A DNA stretch of 64,000 nucleotides from Lysobacter_F sp035645555 (GTDB lineage: Bacteria > Pseudomonadota > Gammaproteobacteria > Xanthomonadales > Xanthomonadaceae), in NCBI GenBank assembly GCA_035645555.1, contig DASQMI010000097.1, positions 1 through 64,000 on the forward strand, read 5' to 3'. This document shows, piece after piece, positions 32,651 to 39,864 of the stretch. The notes under the pieces are model-generated. The model was not told the DNA's origin, did no database searches, and worked only from the letters and a program-made list of their open reading frames with translations. Every line of letters begins with the position of its first letter. Position 1 is the first letter of the stretch. A program made the position numbers and the translations under genes.

Positions 32651-32745
32651 CCAGCCGCACGTTCAGCCGGGGGCGGCCGCCCGCCCGGCGGTCGCGGCCC
32701 CTGCGATGGCCCTGCGCCACACTGCCTGCCCAAGAGGACAGCGGC

Positions 32746-33303
32746 ATGGAACAGGTCATCTATCTCGCGGTGGGCGCGGCGCTCACCTGGTCGTTCTACT
32801 TCATCCAGCGACGGGTCGAGCGCCGCAAGGCGGTCGAGACGATCGAGCGCAACCGCAAGCTGCTGGAGCTGAAGCAGGGGCTGGACGGCAGCGATACCAG
32901 CCTGGAGGAGCTGCGCGCGTTCGAATCGCGGCTGATCGGCAAGGCCGAGACCGCGGTGCGGATCGCCGACCGCTACGTCAGCCAGGCCGAGGAGCTGGCC
33001 CAGCGCAGCTTCACCGAGCTGCGCAGCCACGACGAGATGCACCAGCAGGCGATCGTCGAATACCAGACGATCGCCGCGCGGCTGGATGCGCTGGTGGTGC
33101 ACCTGCGCAGCCAGCTCGACGATGCCGGCCGCGCCGCGTTCGACCCGGCGCACCTGGCGTGGCTGACGTTCCGCGAACGCTACGCGCGCTTCATCGCGCA
33201 CTGCTACTCGGGCGGCGCGATCCGCCCGCTGATCCACGCGGTCACGCTGGAGAGCCTGACCGCGGCGTACATTGCCGAGCTGCAAACCCAGCTCGGCGAA
33301 TGA
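32746..33303 (+). CDS. Membrane-anchored protein with LprI-like (DUF1311) domain
   Basis: A 185-residue protein with an N-terminal anchor (YLAVGAALTWSFYFIQ) followed by Arg/Lys-rich residues and a long coiled helical region (~20-110). Its last ~70 residues (AFDPAHLAWLTFRERYARFIAHCYSGGAIRPLIHA) show the aromatic and Gly-Gly pattern of lysozyme-inhibitor LprI/DUF1311 domains, though only one of the usual cysteines is visible. ATG 32746 has an AGAGGA ribosome site. The positive residues after the helix suggest a cytoplasmic C-terminus, which would be unusual for an LprI-like domain. Family assignment is tentative. Confidence 0.6.
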   Translation: MEQVIYLAVGAALTWSFYFIQRRVERRKAVETIERNRKLLELKQGLDGSDTSLEELRAFESRLIGKAETAVRIADRYVSQAEELAQRSFTELRSHDEMHQQAIVEYQTIAARLDALVVHLRSQLDDAGRAAFDPAHLAWLTFRERYARFIAHCYSGGAIRPLIHAVTLESLTAAYIAELQTQLGE

Positions 33304-33310
33304 GGCGATG

Positions 33311-33856
33311 ATGAGCGATCCGCTCGCGCAGGAGATCCTCGGGTTCTGGCGCGCCGCCGGCCCGGCACGCTGGTTCGCGGTCGACCCCGGGTTCGACCGC
33401 GAGCTCGCCACCCGCTTCGGCGATGCGCACCTGCGCGCGTCGCGGCGCGAGTTCGAGCACTGGCTCGACGAGGCGGACAGCGCACTGGCGCTGGTGCTGC
33501 TGCTGGACCAGGTGCCGCGCAACATCTACCGCGGCAGCCCGCATGCGTTCGCCACCGATCCGCTGGCGCGGCTGTACGCCGACCGCGCGCTCGCCGCCGG
33601 CCATGACCGTGCGTGCGAGCCGGCGCTGCGCGGGTTCTTCTACCTGCCGTTCGAGCATTCCGAGCAGCCGGAGGACCAGGCGCGTTCAGTGGCGCTGTTC
33701 GAGGCGCTCGGCGATGCCGAGTACCTGCGCTATGCCGTGCTGCATCGGGACCTGATCGCGCGCTTCGGTCGCTTTCCGCACCGCAACCCGATCCTCGGGC
33801 GGACGATGACCGCAGAGGAGCAGGCCTATCTCGACGGTGGCGGGTTCGCCGGCTGA
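33311..33856 (+). CDS. DUF924 family protein
   Basis: A 181-residue soluble helical protein with DUF924 hallmarks: EILGFWRAAGPARWFAVDPGFD, LLLDQVPRNIYRGSPHAFATDP, FFYLPFEHSEQPEDQ and RFGRFPHRNPILGR. The fold resembles TPR-like bundles; function is unknown. ATG 33311 is preceded by GAGG at the best distance; ATG 33308 is directly adjacent. It begins 7 bp after the previous gene, so both are probably one operon. Confidence 0.88.
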   Translation: MSDPLAQEILGFWRAAGPARWFAVDPGFDRELATRFGDAHLRASRREFEHWLDEADSALALVLLLDQVPRNIYRGSPHAFATDPLARLYADRALAAGHDRACEPALRGFFYLPFEHSEQPEDQARSVALFEALGDAEYLRYAVLHRDLIARFGRFPHRNPILGRTMTAEEQAYLDGGGFAG

Positions 33857-34167
33857 GCGTGCATTGCGCTGCCGCACCGGTCGCGGCTAAAGCCGCTCCT
33901 ACAAAACACCCCCCGTTGCAGGAGCGGCTTCAGCCGCGACCACGATCCTCCGCATTACGCCTGTAGGAGCGGCTTTAGCCGCGACCACGACCGATCCGCA
34001 TTACGCCTGTAGGAGCGGCTTCAGCCGCGATCACGACCGATCCGCATTACGCCTGTAAGAGCGGCTTCAGCCGCGACCACGATCATCCGCATTACGCCTG
34101 TAGGAGCGGCTTTAGCCGCGATTCGGCGCTGGCCGCTCCGATTGCGATCGCGTGCCACGACCCACGC
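33857..34167. repeat. REP array A (six REP copies, five in a ~46-bp tandem period)
   Basis: This non-coding stretch between the DUF924 and glutaredoxin-rhodanese genes holds six REP copies: one inverted at 33881-33903 and five forward at about 33917, 33962, 34008, 34054 and 34099. The unit begins TGTAGGAGCGG, has the palindromic core GCGGCTTTAGCCGC (T/C variants) and ends CCGCGA. From 33962 on, the linker (CCACGACCGATCCGCATTACGCC) is repeated too, so the array behaves as a tandem repeat of 45-46 bp. The first two copies form a facing pair, like a REPIN. It lies between convergent genes. Confidence 0.95.
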
Positions 34168-35094
34168 TCAATACCGCGCCACCGCCGGGTCGACGTCGGC
34201 CCAGGCATCGATCCCGCCTTCGATGTTGTACACCTCGGAAAACCCGAGCGCGCGGAAATGCGCCGCCGCCTGCGCGCTGCGCGTGCCGTGGTGGCACAGG
34301 AACGCCAGCGGCGTGTCCTTCGGCAGCGCTTCCAGCGCCTCGGTGCCGGCATCGAGGGTGTCGAACGGCACCGGCGCGCTGGCCAGCGCGCGTTCGGCCG
34401 GCGGGCGCACGTCGACCAGCCGCAGCGCGCCGCGGCGCACGCGTTCGGCGGTTTCGGCCGGCGTGATCGGCTTCACCGGCGCCGGCGCGTTCGGGTTGTT
34501 CACCATCAGCCCGCGCCCACGGTGATCGTCGACCCATTCGATCGTGACGCCGTCGGCACGACGCGCGCTCATCCAGTCGGTCTGCACGCGCACGCCATCG
34601 ATCTCCACCGCGATCGCGTCCGGGTCGTGCGGCGCCAGCTGCAGGCGCGTGTTGTAGCGCGCATCGACGTCCAGCCGTACCGCGTACTCGCCGCCGGCAT
34701 TGGCGATCGCCGCACGCAGCTGCTCGGCGGCGGCCGGCGTAATGGTGAGCTTCGGCGGGCTGCGGTCGGGCGCCGGCAGGCCGAGCAGGCCGTGCAGCTC
34801 GCCGCTGCCGGCCAGCTGCTCGACGATGTCGCTACCGCCGACCAGCTCGCCGTCGACGTACAGCTGCGGAATGGTCGGCCACTGCCCGTAGACCTTGATG
34901 CCTTCGCGGATCTCGGGGTCGGCGAGCACGTCGATGTGGACGTAGGCGCCCGGCACCAGCGCATCGAGGATGCCGACCGCCTTCGCCGAGAAGCCGCACT
35001 GCGGCGCCTCCGGCGAGCCCTTCATGAACAGCACGACGCGGTGGGACTGGAGCAGGGAATCGATGCGCGAACGCAGCGCCGGATCGAGCGACAT
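34168..35094 (-). CDS. Grx4-type monothiol glutaredoxin fused to an A-type-carrier-like domain and a rhodanese
   Basis: A 308-residue cytosolic protein with three domains. Residues 1-105 are a CGFS monothiol glutaredoxin (MKGSPEAPQCGFSAKA, Cys33; WPTIPQLYVDGELVGGSDI) of the Fe-S-carrying Grx4 class. Residues ~112-200 resemble HesB/IscA A-type carriers (KLTITPAAAEQLRAAIA, ending LMVNNPNAP) but contain no cysteine. Residues ~205-308 are a rhodanese with candidate catalytic Cys ~266 in AFLCHHGTRSAQAA. Such fusions occur in Xanthomonadaceae and suggest a link between Fe-S cluster or sulfur transfer and glutathione. It is divergent from the deacetylase, with 54 bp between the starts. Confidence 0.92.
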   Translation of the reverse strand: MSLDPALRSRIDSLLQSHRVVLFMKGSPEAPQCGFSAKAVGILDALVPGAYVHIDVLADPEIREGIKVYGQWPTIPQLYVDGELVGGSDIVEQLAGSGELHGLLGLPAPDRSPPKLTITPAAAEQLRAAIANAGGEYAVRLDVDARYNTRLQLAPHDPDAIAVEIDGVRVQTDWMSARRADGVTIEWVDDHRGRGLMVNNPNAPAPVKPITPAETAERVRRGALRLVDVRPPAERALASAPVPFDTLDAGTEALEALPKDTPLAFLCHHGTRSAQAAAHFRALGFSEVYNIEGGIDAWADVDPAVARY

Positions 35095-35148
35095 GGGGCA
35101 ACCCGCGGGATGGGGGCGCGCAGTGTACGCCCACGCTAGGATGCGCGG

Positions 35149-35922
35149 ATGAACCTCGTCGTCCCGCACCGTCCGCCGCGCCACCCGTATGCCTGGCTGC
35201 CGGCGCTGCTGCTGTCGCAGCTGGCGGTGGTGGCGATCTGGTGGCGCTACGGTGCCGGCTGGGGCGTGCCGGCGATGCTCGCCTCGCACGTGCCGTTCTG
35301 GTGGGCCACGCTGGCGCCGAACTGCGCGCTGTTCAGCCCGGTGCTGCGCCGGCTGCCGACCCAGGACAAGCTGGTCTGGCTGACGATCGACGACGGTCCG
35401 TCCGAGGACACCGCGGCGATCCTCGACCTGCTGGACGCGCACGGCGCGAAGGCGACGTTCTTCGTGGTCGGTGCGCGTGCGCAGGCGCATCCGGAGCGGG
35501 TGCGGGCGATCCTCGAGCGCGGCCACGACATCGGCAACCACAGCCACCGCCATCCCTCGGCGTGGTTCTGGGCGTTGCCGCCGCGGCGCATGCGCGCGGA
35601 GATCGCGCAGGCGCAGGCCACGCTGACCGCGATCGCCGGCCGTGCGCCGCGCTGGTTCCGCGCGGTGGCCGGGCACACCAACCCGTTCGTGGCGGCGGCG
35701 CTGCGCGAACACGGGCTGGCGCGGGTGGCGTGGTCGGCGCGCGGCTACGACGCGGTGCTGAGCGATCCCGATCGCACGGTCGCGCGCATCGAGCGCGATC
35801 TCGCGCCGGGCGCGATCGTGCTGCTGCATGAGGGCTCCGGCCACGGTCGCAACGTCGAGATGCTGGCGCGGCTGCTGCAACGGCTCGACGCGCTGGGCTA
35901 CCGCACGGTGCTGCCGCGCTGA
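35149..35922 (+). CDS. Polysaccharide deacetylase (NodB homology, CE4)
   Basis: A 257-residue membrane-anchored protein: two N-terminal hydrophobic stretches (~15-60), then the NodB domain. Motifs are LTIDDGPSEDTAAILDLL (catalytic and metal Asp), GNHSHRHPSAW (metal His pair), WFRAVAGHTNPF and IVLLHEGSGHGRNVEML. It removes acetyl or formyl groups from a glycan (peptidoglycan, exopolysaccharide or lipid-linked sugar); which one is unclear. In motif 3 the usual RxPxG reads RAVAG, so one normally conserved residue is altered. A REP pair follows its stop. Confidence 0.85.
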   Translation: MNLVVPHRPPRHPYAWLPALLLSQLAVVAIWWRYGAGWGVPAMLASHVPFWWATLAPNCALFSPVLRRLPTQDKLVWLTIDDGPSEDTAAILDLLDAHGAKATFFVVGARAQAHPERVRAILERGHDIGNHSHRHPSAWFWALPPRRMRAEIAQAQATLTAIAGRAPRWFRAVAGHTNPFVAAALREHGLARVAWSARGYDAVLSDPDRTVARIERDLAPGAIVLLHEGSGHGRNVEMLARLLQRLDALGYRTVLPR

Positions 35923-35944
35923 GCGGCGCACCGCGCTGCTCTTC

Positions 35945-36030
35945 TGTAGGAGCGGCTTCAGCCGCGACCGCATTTGGCGTCGATATGATCGCGGCTAAAG
36001 CCGCTCCTACAGCCGCTCCTACAGCCGCTC
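35945..36030. repeat. REP pair B (inverted REP pair plus partial copy)
   Basis: A forward REP copy at 35945-35967 faces an inverted copy at 35989-36011 over a 21-bp loop, forming a REPIN-like structure between convergent genes. A second partial inverted unit (GCCGCTCCTACAGCCGCTC) continues to 36030 and overlaps the 3' end of the methyltransferase gene, whose stop lies within it at 36019-36021. Confidence 0.95.
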
Positions 36031-36711
36031 GGCGACGATCCGCCAGTTGTTGAACGGCGTGCGCCCGTACAGCGGAGTGAACGTCGCGCGCAGGCCGGCC
36101 GCGTCGAAGCGCGCGCGCAGCGCGTCGGGATCGGGATAACGGGTCGGGCCCGAGACCATCCAGCCGACCACGCGCGAGACCACGTCGACCGCGCGGGTCA
36201 CGCGCGCGCGCCGGCTGCCGTCGGCCAGGCCGGTGCGGATCACCAGCCGCGCGCCGGGCGTGAGCATCGCCACCGCGGCATCGAGCGTGCGCGCCTGCGC
36301 GTCCGGCGGAATGAACTGCAGCACGTCGAGGATCGCGACGCTGCCGCGATGCTCGGGATAACCGCGGCGCAGATCGACCACGTCGAACGCGGCATCCGCC
36401 AGCCCCGCGCGCTCGGCCGCGCGCCGCGCCCGCGCGATCTTCGGCGCGTCCACGTCGACCCCGCGGTACGGCAGCGTCAGTCCCTCGGCGCGCAGCGCAT
36501 GCGCGAGCAGGCCAAGCCCGCAGCCCAGGTCGAGCAGCGGCGCGGTGGTGCCGCGCAGCGCGTCGCACACGCCCGGATACAACGGATCGCTGCCGAGCTT
36601 GATGCGCGTGTAGTGGTAGTCCCAGCGGTTGCCGAGCGGATGCGCCGGGGCGAACGCCCGCGCCAGTTCGGCGGCGCGCGCGCGCGGGTAGGGCACGAAC
36701 GCCGCGTTCAT
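36019..36711 (-). CDS. Class I SAM-dependent methyltransferase
   Basis: A 230-residue cytosolic methyltransferase. The SAM-binding motif I is APLLDLGCGLGLLAHALRAEG, followed by the acidic motif YRGVDVDAPKIARARR and ILDVLQFIPPD. The preceding HPLGNRWDYHYTRIKLGSDPLYPGV segment is a conserved substrate-side cap. Its ATG overlaps the SGNH hydrolase stop (ATGA at 36708-36711), and it is the third gene of a coupled unit with alaA. The last residues (RIVAERL) and the stop codon lie in a partial REP copy. Substrate unknown; its partner is a lipase-like hydrolase. Confidence 0.88.
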   Translation of the reverse strand: MNAAFVPYPRARAAELARAFAPAHPLGNRWDYHYTRIKLGSDPLYPGVCDALRGTTAPLLDLGCGLGLLAHALRAEGLTLPYRGVDVDAPKIARARRAAERAGLADAAFDVVDLRRGYPEHRGSVAILDVLQFIPPDAQARTLDAAVAMLTPGARLVIRTGLADGSRRARVTRAVDVVSRVVGWMVSGPTRYPDPDALRARFDAAGLRATFTPLYGRTPFNNWRIVAERL

Positions 36712-37322
36712 GCCGGGCTGCCGAGCAGTCGGCGCGCTACCGGCAGCGCCGCCGCGGTCCACAGCGCGTACATCGCCGCGGAGGGATGTAGGCCGTCGTC
36801 GGCGAGCATCGCCGGCTCCGCGCCGCGCTCGCGCGACACCGGGGTAATGTCGACGAACGCGACGCCGTGCGCCGCGCAGACCGCGCGCGCGGCGGCGTTG
36901 TAGGCGTCGAGCTCGGCGCCGATCCGCTCGCGTCCCCGCGCGTCGCGCGCGGCGAACGGGGTCACGCCCCAGTCCGGAATCGACAGCACCAGCACGCGAT
37001 CGCGGCGGCCGCGCGCGTAGCCGAGCGCACGCCGCAGCAGCGCGGCGAATTCGCCGCGGTACTCGTCCACGCCGCGCCCGCGGTACTGGTTGTTGACCCC
37101 GATCAGCAGCGAGACGAAATCCCATTCGCCGAGCGGTTCGGCGGCATCGAGCGCGGCGGTGAGCTCGTCGGTGGTCCAGCCGGTGGTGGCGATGATGCGC
37201 GGCTCGGCGAGCGCGATGCCGTCGGCCTGCAGCGCGCGCGCCAGCTGCACCGGCCAGCGGCCGTCCTCGGCCACCGCCTCGCCGATGGTGTAGCTGTCGC
37301 CGAGCGCGAGGTAGCGCAGCAT
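36708..37322 (-). CDS. SGNH/GDSL hydrolase
   Basis: A 204-residue hydrolase with block I LALGDSYTIGEA (catalytic Ser in GDS), block III LLIGVNNQYRG (oxyanion Asn) and the C-terminal DGLHPSAAMYALW (catalytic Asp/His). There is no signal peptide. It probably acts as an esterase or lysophospholipase-type enzyme. The ATG at 37322 overlaps the aminotransferase stop by 4 bp, so the two genes are translationally coupled. A TTG at 37325 directly before it is a less likely start. Confidence 0.88.
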   Translation of the reverse strand: MLRYLALGDSYTIGEAVAEDGRWPVQLARALQADGIALAEPRIIATTGWTTDELTAALDAAEPLGEWDFVSLLIGVNNQYRGRGVDEYRGEFAALLRRALGYARGRRDRVLVLSIPDWGVTPFAARDARGRERIGAELDAYNAAARAVCAAHGVAFVDITPVSRERGAEPAMLADDGLHPSAAMYALWTAAALPVARRLLGSPA

Positions 37323-38572
37323 CAAGCGACCGCCATCCGCTGCGCGCGGGCGCGCTCGGCGCAGCGATCGAGCAGGCGATCGATGCGGCGGAACACCTCG
37401 CGCACGTCATCCGGCTGCGGCAGCAGGGTGACGCGGAAGTGGTGGCGGTACGGCACGTTGAAGCTCGACCCGGGCACCACCAGCACGTCCTCGGTCTCCA
37501 GCAGTTCCAGCGCGAAGCGGTGGTCGTCGAAGCCGAGCGCGGCCTCGCCCGTCACCGCCGGGAACGCGTACAGCGCACCGTGCGGCGCGACCAGCTGCAG
37601 GTGCGCGCTCGCTTCGACGCTGTCGCTCACCGCGCGGCGCGCCTCGTACAGCCGCCCGCCCGGCGCGCACAACGCACCGATGGTGTCGGCGCCGTCCAGC
37701 GCGGCCTCGATCGCGAACTGCCCCGGCACGTTGGCGCACAGCCGCAGCGCGCCTAGCAGGTCCATCGCGTGGTGGAAATCGCCGCTCGCGACCGGATCGC
37801 CCGACAGCACCGCCCAGCCCACTCGCCAGCCGCAGGCGCGGTGCACCTTCGACAGCCCGCCGAAGCTCAGGCATGGCAGGTCGCCGGCGAGCGGAGCGAT
37901 CGGCTGGAACTGCGCGCCGTCGTAGAGGATGTGGTCGTAGATCTCGTCGCACAGCAGCAGCAGGCGGTGCTTCGCCGCCACCGCGACGATGCGTTCGAGC
38001 AGCGCCCGCGGATACACCGCGCCGGTCGGGTTGTTCGGGTTGATCAGCACGATCGCGCGCGTGCGCGGCGACACCAGCGCGTCGATCTCGTCCGGATCGG
38101 GCAGGAAGCCGTTTTCCGGGGCACAGCGGTAGTACACCGGGCGGCCGTCGTTGAGGATGGTCGCGGCCGACCACAGCGGGTAGTCGGGCGAGGGCACCAG
38201 CACCTCGTCGCCGGGGTTGAGCAGCGCGCGCAGGCTGAGGTCGATCAGCTCGCTGACGCCGTTGCCGACGAATACCCGCTCCGGGCTGGCGTTGGGCGTG
38301 CCGCGGCGCTTGTGGAACGCGGCAATCGCCTCGCGCGCGGCGGGCAGGCCCTGCTGGTGGGTGTACGGATCGGTCTCGGCGATGCGGTCGGCGATCGCGC
38401 GCTGCAGGTGCTCGGGCGCGCGGAACCCGAACGCGCCCGGGTTGCCGATGTTCAGCTTGATGAGCCGGCGCCCCTGCGCCTCCAGCTCGCGCGCACGCCG
38501 GGCCAGCTCGCCGCGGATCTCGTAACGGACTTCGGACAGGCGTTCGCGGGTCTTGATCGGCGGCAGCGACAT
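37322..38572 (-). CDS. alaA: Alanine aminotransferase-like PLP enzyme (AlaA family)
   Basis: A 416-residue cytosolic fold-type I aminotransferase. It opens with VRYEIRGELARRARELEAQG and KLNIGNPGAFGFRAP, follows the E. coli AlaA sequence pattern through NGVSELIDLSLRALL, SPDYPLWSAA, LINPNNPTGAVYPRALLE, CDEIYDHILYD and the PLP-lysine segment FGGLSKVHRACGWR, and ends in the RIDRLLD region. It converts pyruvate and glutamate to alanine and 2-oxoglutarate. ATG 38572 matches the AlaA N-terminus. It is the first gene of a three-gene coupled unit and is divergent from rsgA. Confidence 0.88.
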   Translation of the reverse strand: MSLPPIKTRERLSEVRYEIRGELARRARELEAQGRRLIKLNIGNPGAFGFRAPEHLQRAIADRIAETDPYTHQQGLPAAREAIAAFHKRRGTPNASPERVFVGNGVSELIDLSLRALLNPGDEVLVPSPDYPLWSAATILNDGRPVYYRCAPENGFLPDPDEIDALVSPRTRAIVLINPNNPTGAVYPRALLERIVAVAAKHRLLLLCDEIYDHILYDGAQFQPIAPLAGDLPCLSFGGLSKVHRACGWRVGWAVLSGDPVASGDFHHAMDLLGALRLCANVPGQFAIEAALDGADTIGALCAPGGRLYEARRAVSDSVEASAHLQLVAPHGALYAFPAVTGEAALGFDDHRFALELLETEDVLVVPGSSFNVPYRHHFRVTLLPQPDDVREVFRRIDRLLDRCAERARAQRMAVA

Positions 38573-38688
38573 GTGCGGCGGGCAGGCGGAAAAGTGCGCT
38601 GAGCCTAGCCGAAAAGGCGCGCCACTGCCGCGTCGCGCGGCGGCGCGCGGCGGTAGAATCCGGGCATGCGCCACGCCCCGGTCCGCGC
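38573..38688. promoter_or_regulatory. Divergent promoter region between alaA and rsgA
   Basis: These 116 bp separate oppositely oriented genes and must contain both promoters. A TAGAATC element at 38654 lies about 30 bp before the rsgA start and is a reasonable -10 region for rsgA. No operator or riboswitch was recognised. Confidence 0.45.
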
Positions 38689-39777
38689 TTGAACCCCGAC
38701 GTCGCCGCCCTGCAGGCGATCGGCTGGCCCGTGGGCGCCGATGGACAGCCCGAATTCGTGCCGTGGCGCGACGCGCTGGCGGCGCATCCGCAGGCGCGCC
38801 CGGTACGGGTGGTCGAACAGCACCGCACCGGCTACGTGGTCGCCGACGGGCCCGAGCACAACTTCAAGGTCGAGTCGCTGCCGGACTGGCAGCGGCCGAA
38901 GTTCCCGCCCGAACAGCGCGCCGGCGTCGGCGACTGGGTGCTGGTCGAGGGCACGCGCATCGTCGCGCTGCTGGAGCGGCGCAGCACGATCAAACGCGGC
39001 GCCGCCGGCGAGCATTACCGCCAGCAGCTGATCGCCGCCAACGTCGACACCGTGTTCGTGGTGTGCGGGCTGGACCGCGACTTCAACCCGCGCCGGATCG
39101 AGCGCTACCTGCTGCTCGTGCGCGGCGGCGCCGAGCCGGTGGTGGTGCTGACCAAGGCCGACCAGAACGACGACGTGCCCGGCGCGCTCGCCGCGCTCGC
39201 GCACCTCGCCGCCGAGGGCGTGGCGGTGGTCGCGGTCAACGCCAAGGACCGCGCCAGCGTCGCCCAGCTCGACCGCTGGGTGCAGCCGGGCCGCACCGCA
39301 GTGCTGGTCGGCTCCTCCGGCGCCGGCAAGTCCACGCTCACCAACACGCTGCTCGGCGTGGAGCGGATGAAGACCGGCGAGGTGCGCGCGCACGATTCGC
39401 GTGGCCGCCACACCACCACCCATCGCGCGCTGATCCCGCTGCCCTCGGGCGCCTGCCTGATCGACACGCCGGGCATGCGCGAGCTCAAGCCCACCGGCGA
39501 GGAGGACGTCGCCGACACGTTCGCCGACGTCGAGGCGCTGGCGGCGCAGTGCCGCTTCCGCGATTGCACCCACGAGCGCGAGCCCGGCTGCGCGGTGCGC
39601 GCGGCGATCGAATCCGGCGCGCTGGATGCCGACCGCTACGCCAATTACCTCAAGCTGCGCGACGAGGTCGAGGGCGCGGCGCGCACCTTGGCGCAGCGTC
39701 GCGCGCAGAAGGGCGAGGAGAAGGCGCTGCACCGCGCTCTCAACAAGCGCCTGGACGAGAAATATGGGCGGCACTGA
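38689..39777 (+). CDS. rsgA: Ribosome small subunit-dependent GTPase A
   Basis: A 362-residue circularly permuted GTPase that assists late 30S ribosome maturation. OB-fold domain ~30-100 (HRTGYVVADGPEHNFKV), then GTPase motifs in permuted order: G4 LTKADQND, G5 VAVNAKD, G1 VGSSGAGKSTLTNTLLG, G3 DTPGMRE, and the C-terminal zinc site (CRFRDCTHEREPGCAV). Length is normal. TTG 38689 is the only suitable start in this frame: an ATG at 38666 is out of frame. Confidence 0.95.
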   Translation: MNPDVAALQAIGWPVGADGQPEFVPWRDALAAHPQARPVRVVEQHRTGYVVADGPEHNFKVESLPDWQRPKFPPEQRAGVGDWVLVEGTRIVALLERRSTIKRGAAGEHYRQQLIAANVDTVFVVCGLDRDFNPRRIERYLLLVRGGAEPVVVLTKADQNDDVPGALAALAHLAAEGVAVVAVNAKDRASVAQLDRWVQPGRTAVLVGSSGAGKSTLTNTLLGVERMKTGEVRAHDSRGRHTTTHRALIPLPSGACLIDTPGMRELKPTGEEDVADTFADVEALAAQCRFRDCTHEREPGCAVRAAIESGALDADRYANYLKLRDEVEGAARTLAQRRAQKGEEKALHRALNKRLDEKYGRH

Positions 39778-39831
39778 GGCGCGTGCGGTCGCGCTCAAGC
39801 CCACGCCCGCCGCGGCCGCCAACGTGAGAGA

Positions 39832-39850
39832 GCCCGCGCCGTCCGCGGGC
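39832..39850. other. Short inverted repeat between rsgA and the DUF1704 gene
   Basis: GCCCGCG at 39832 pairs with CGCGGGC at 39844-39850. There is no T run, so it may be only a weak structured element near the DUF1704 start. Confidence 0.3.
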
Positions 39851-39864
39851 GGCGCACCGCGGCG

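Noticed and set aside
33881..34121. CRISPR-like regular repeats
   Set aside because: Units are 23 bp palindromic REP sequences with nearly identical linkers rather than unique spacers; no cas gene is near.
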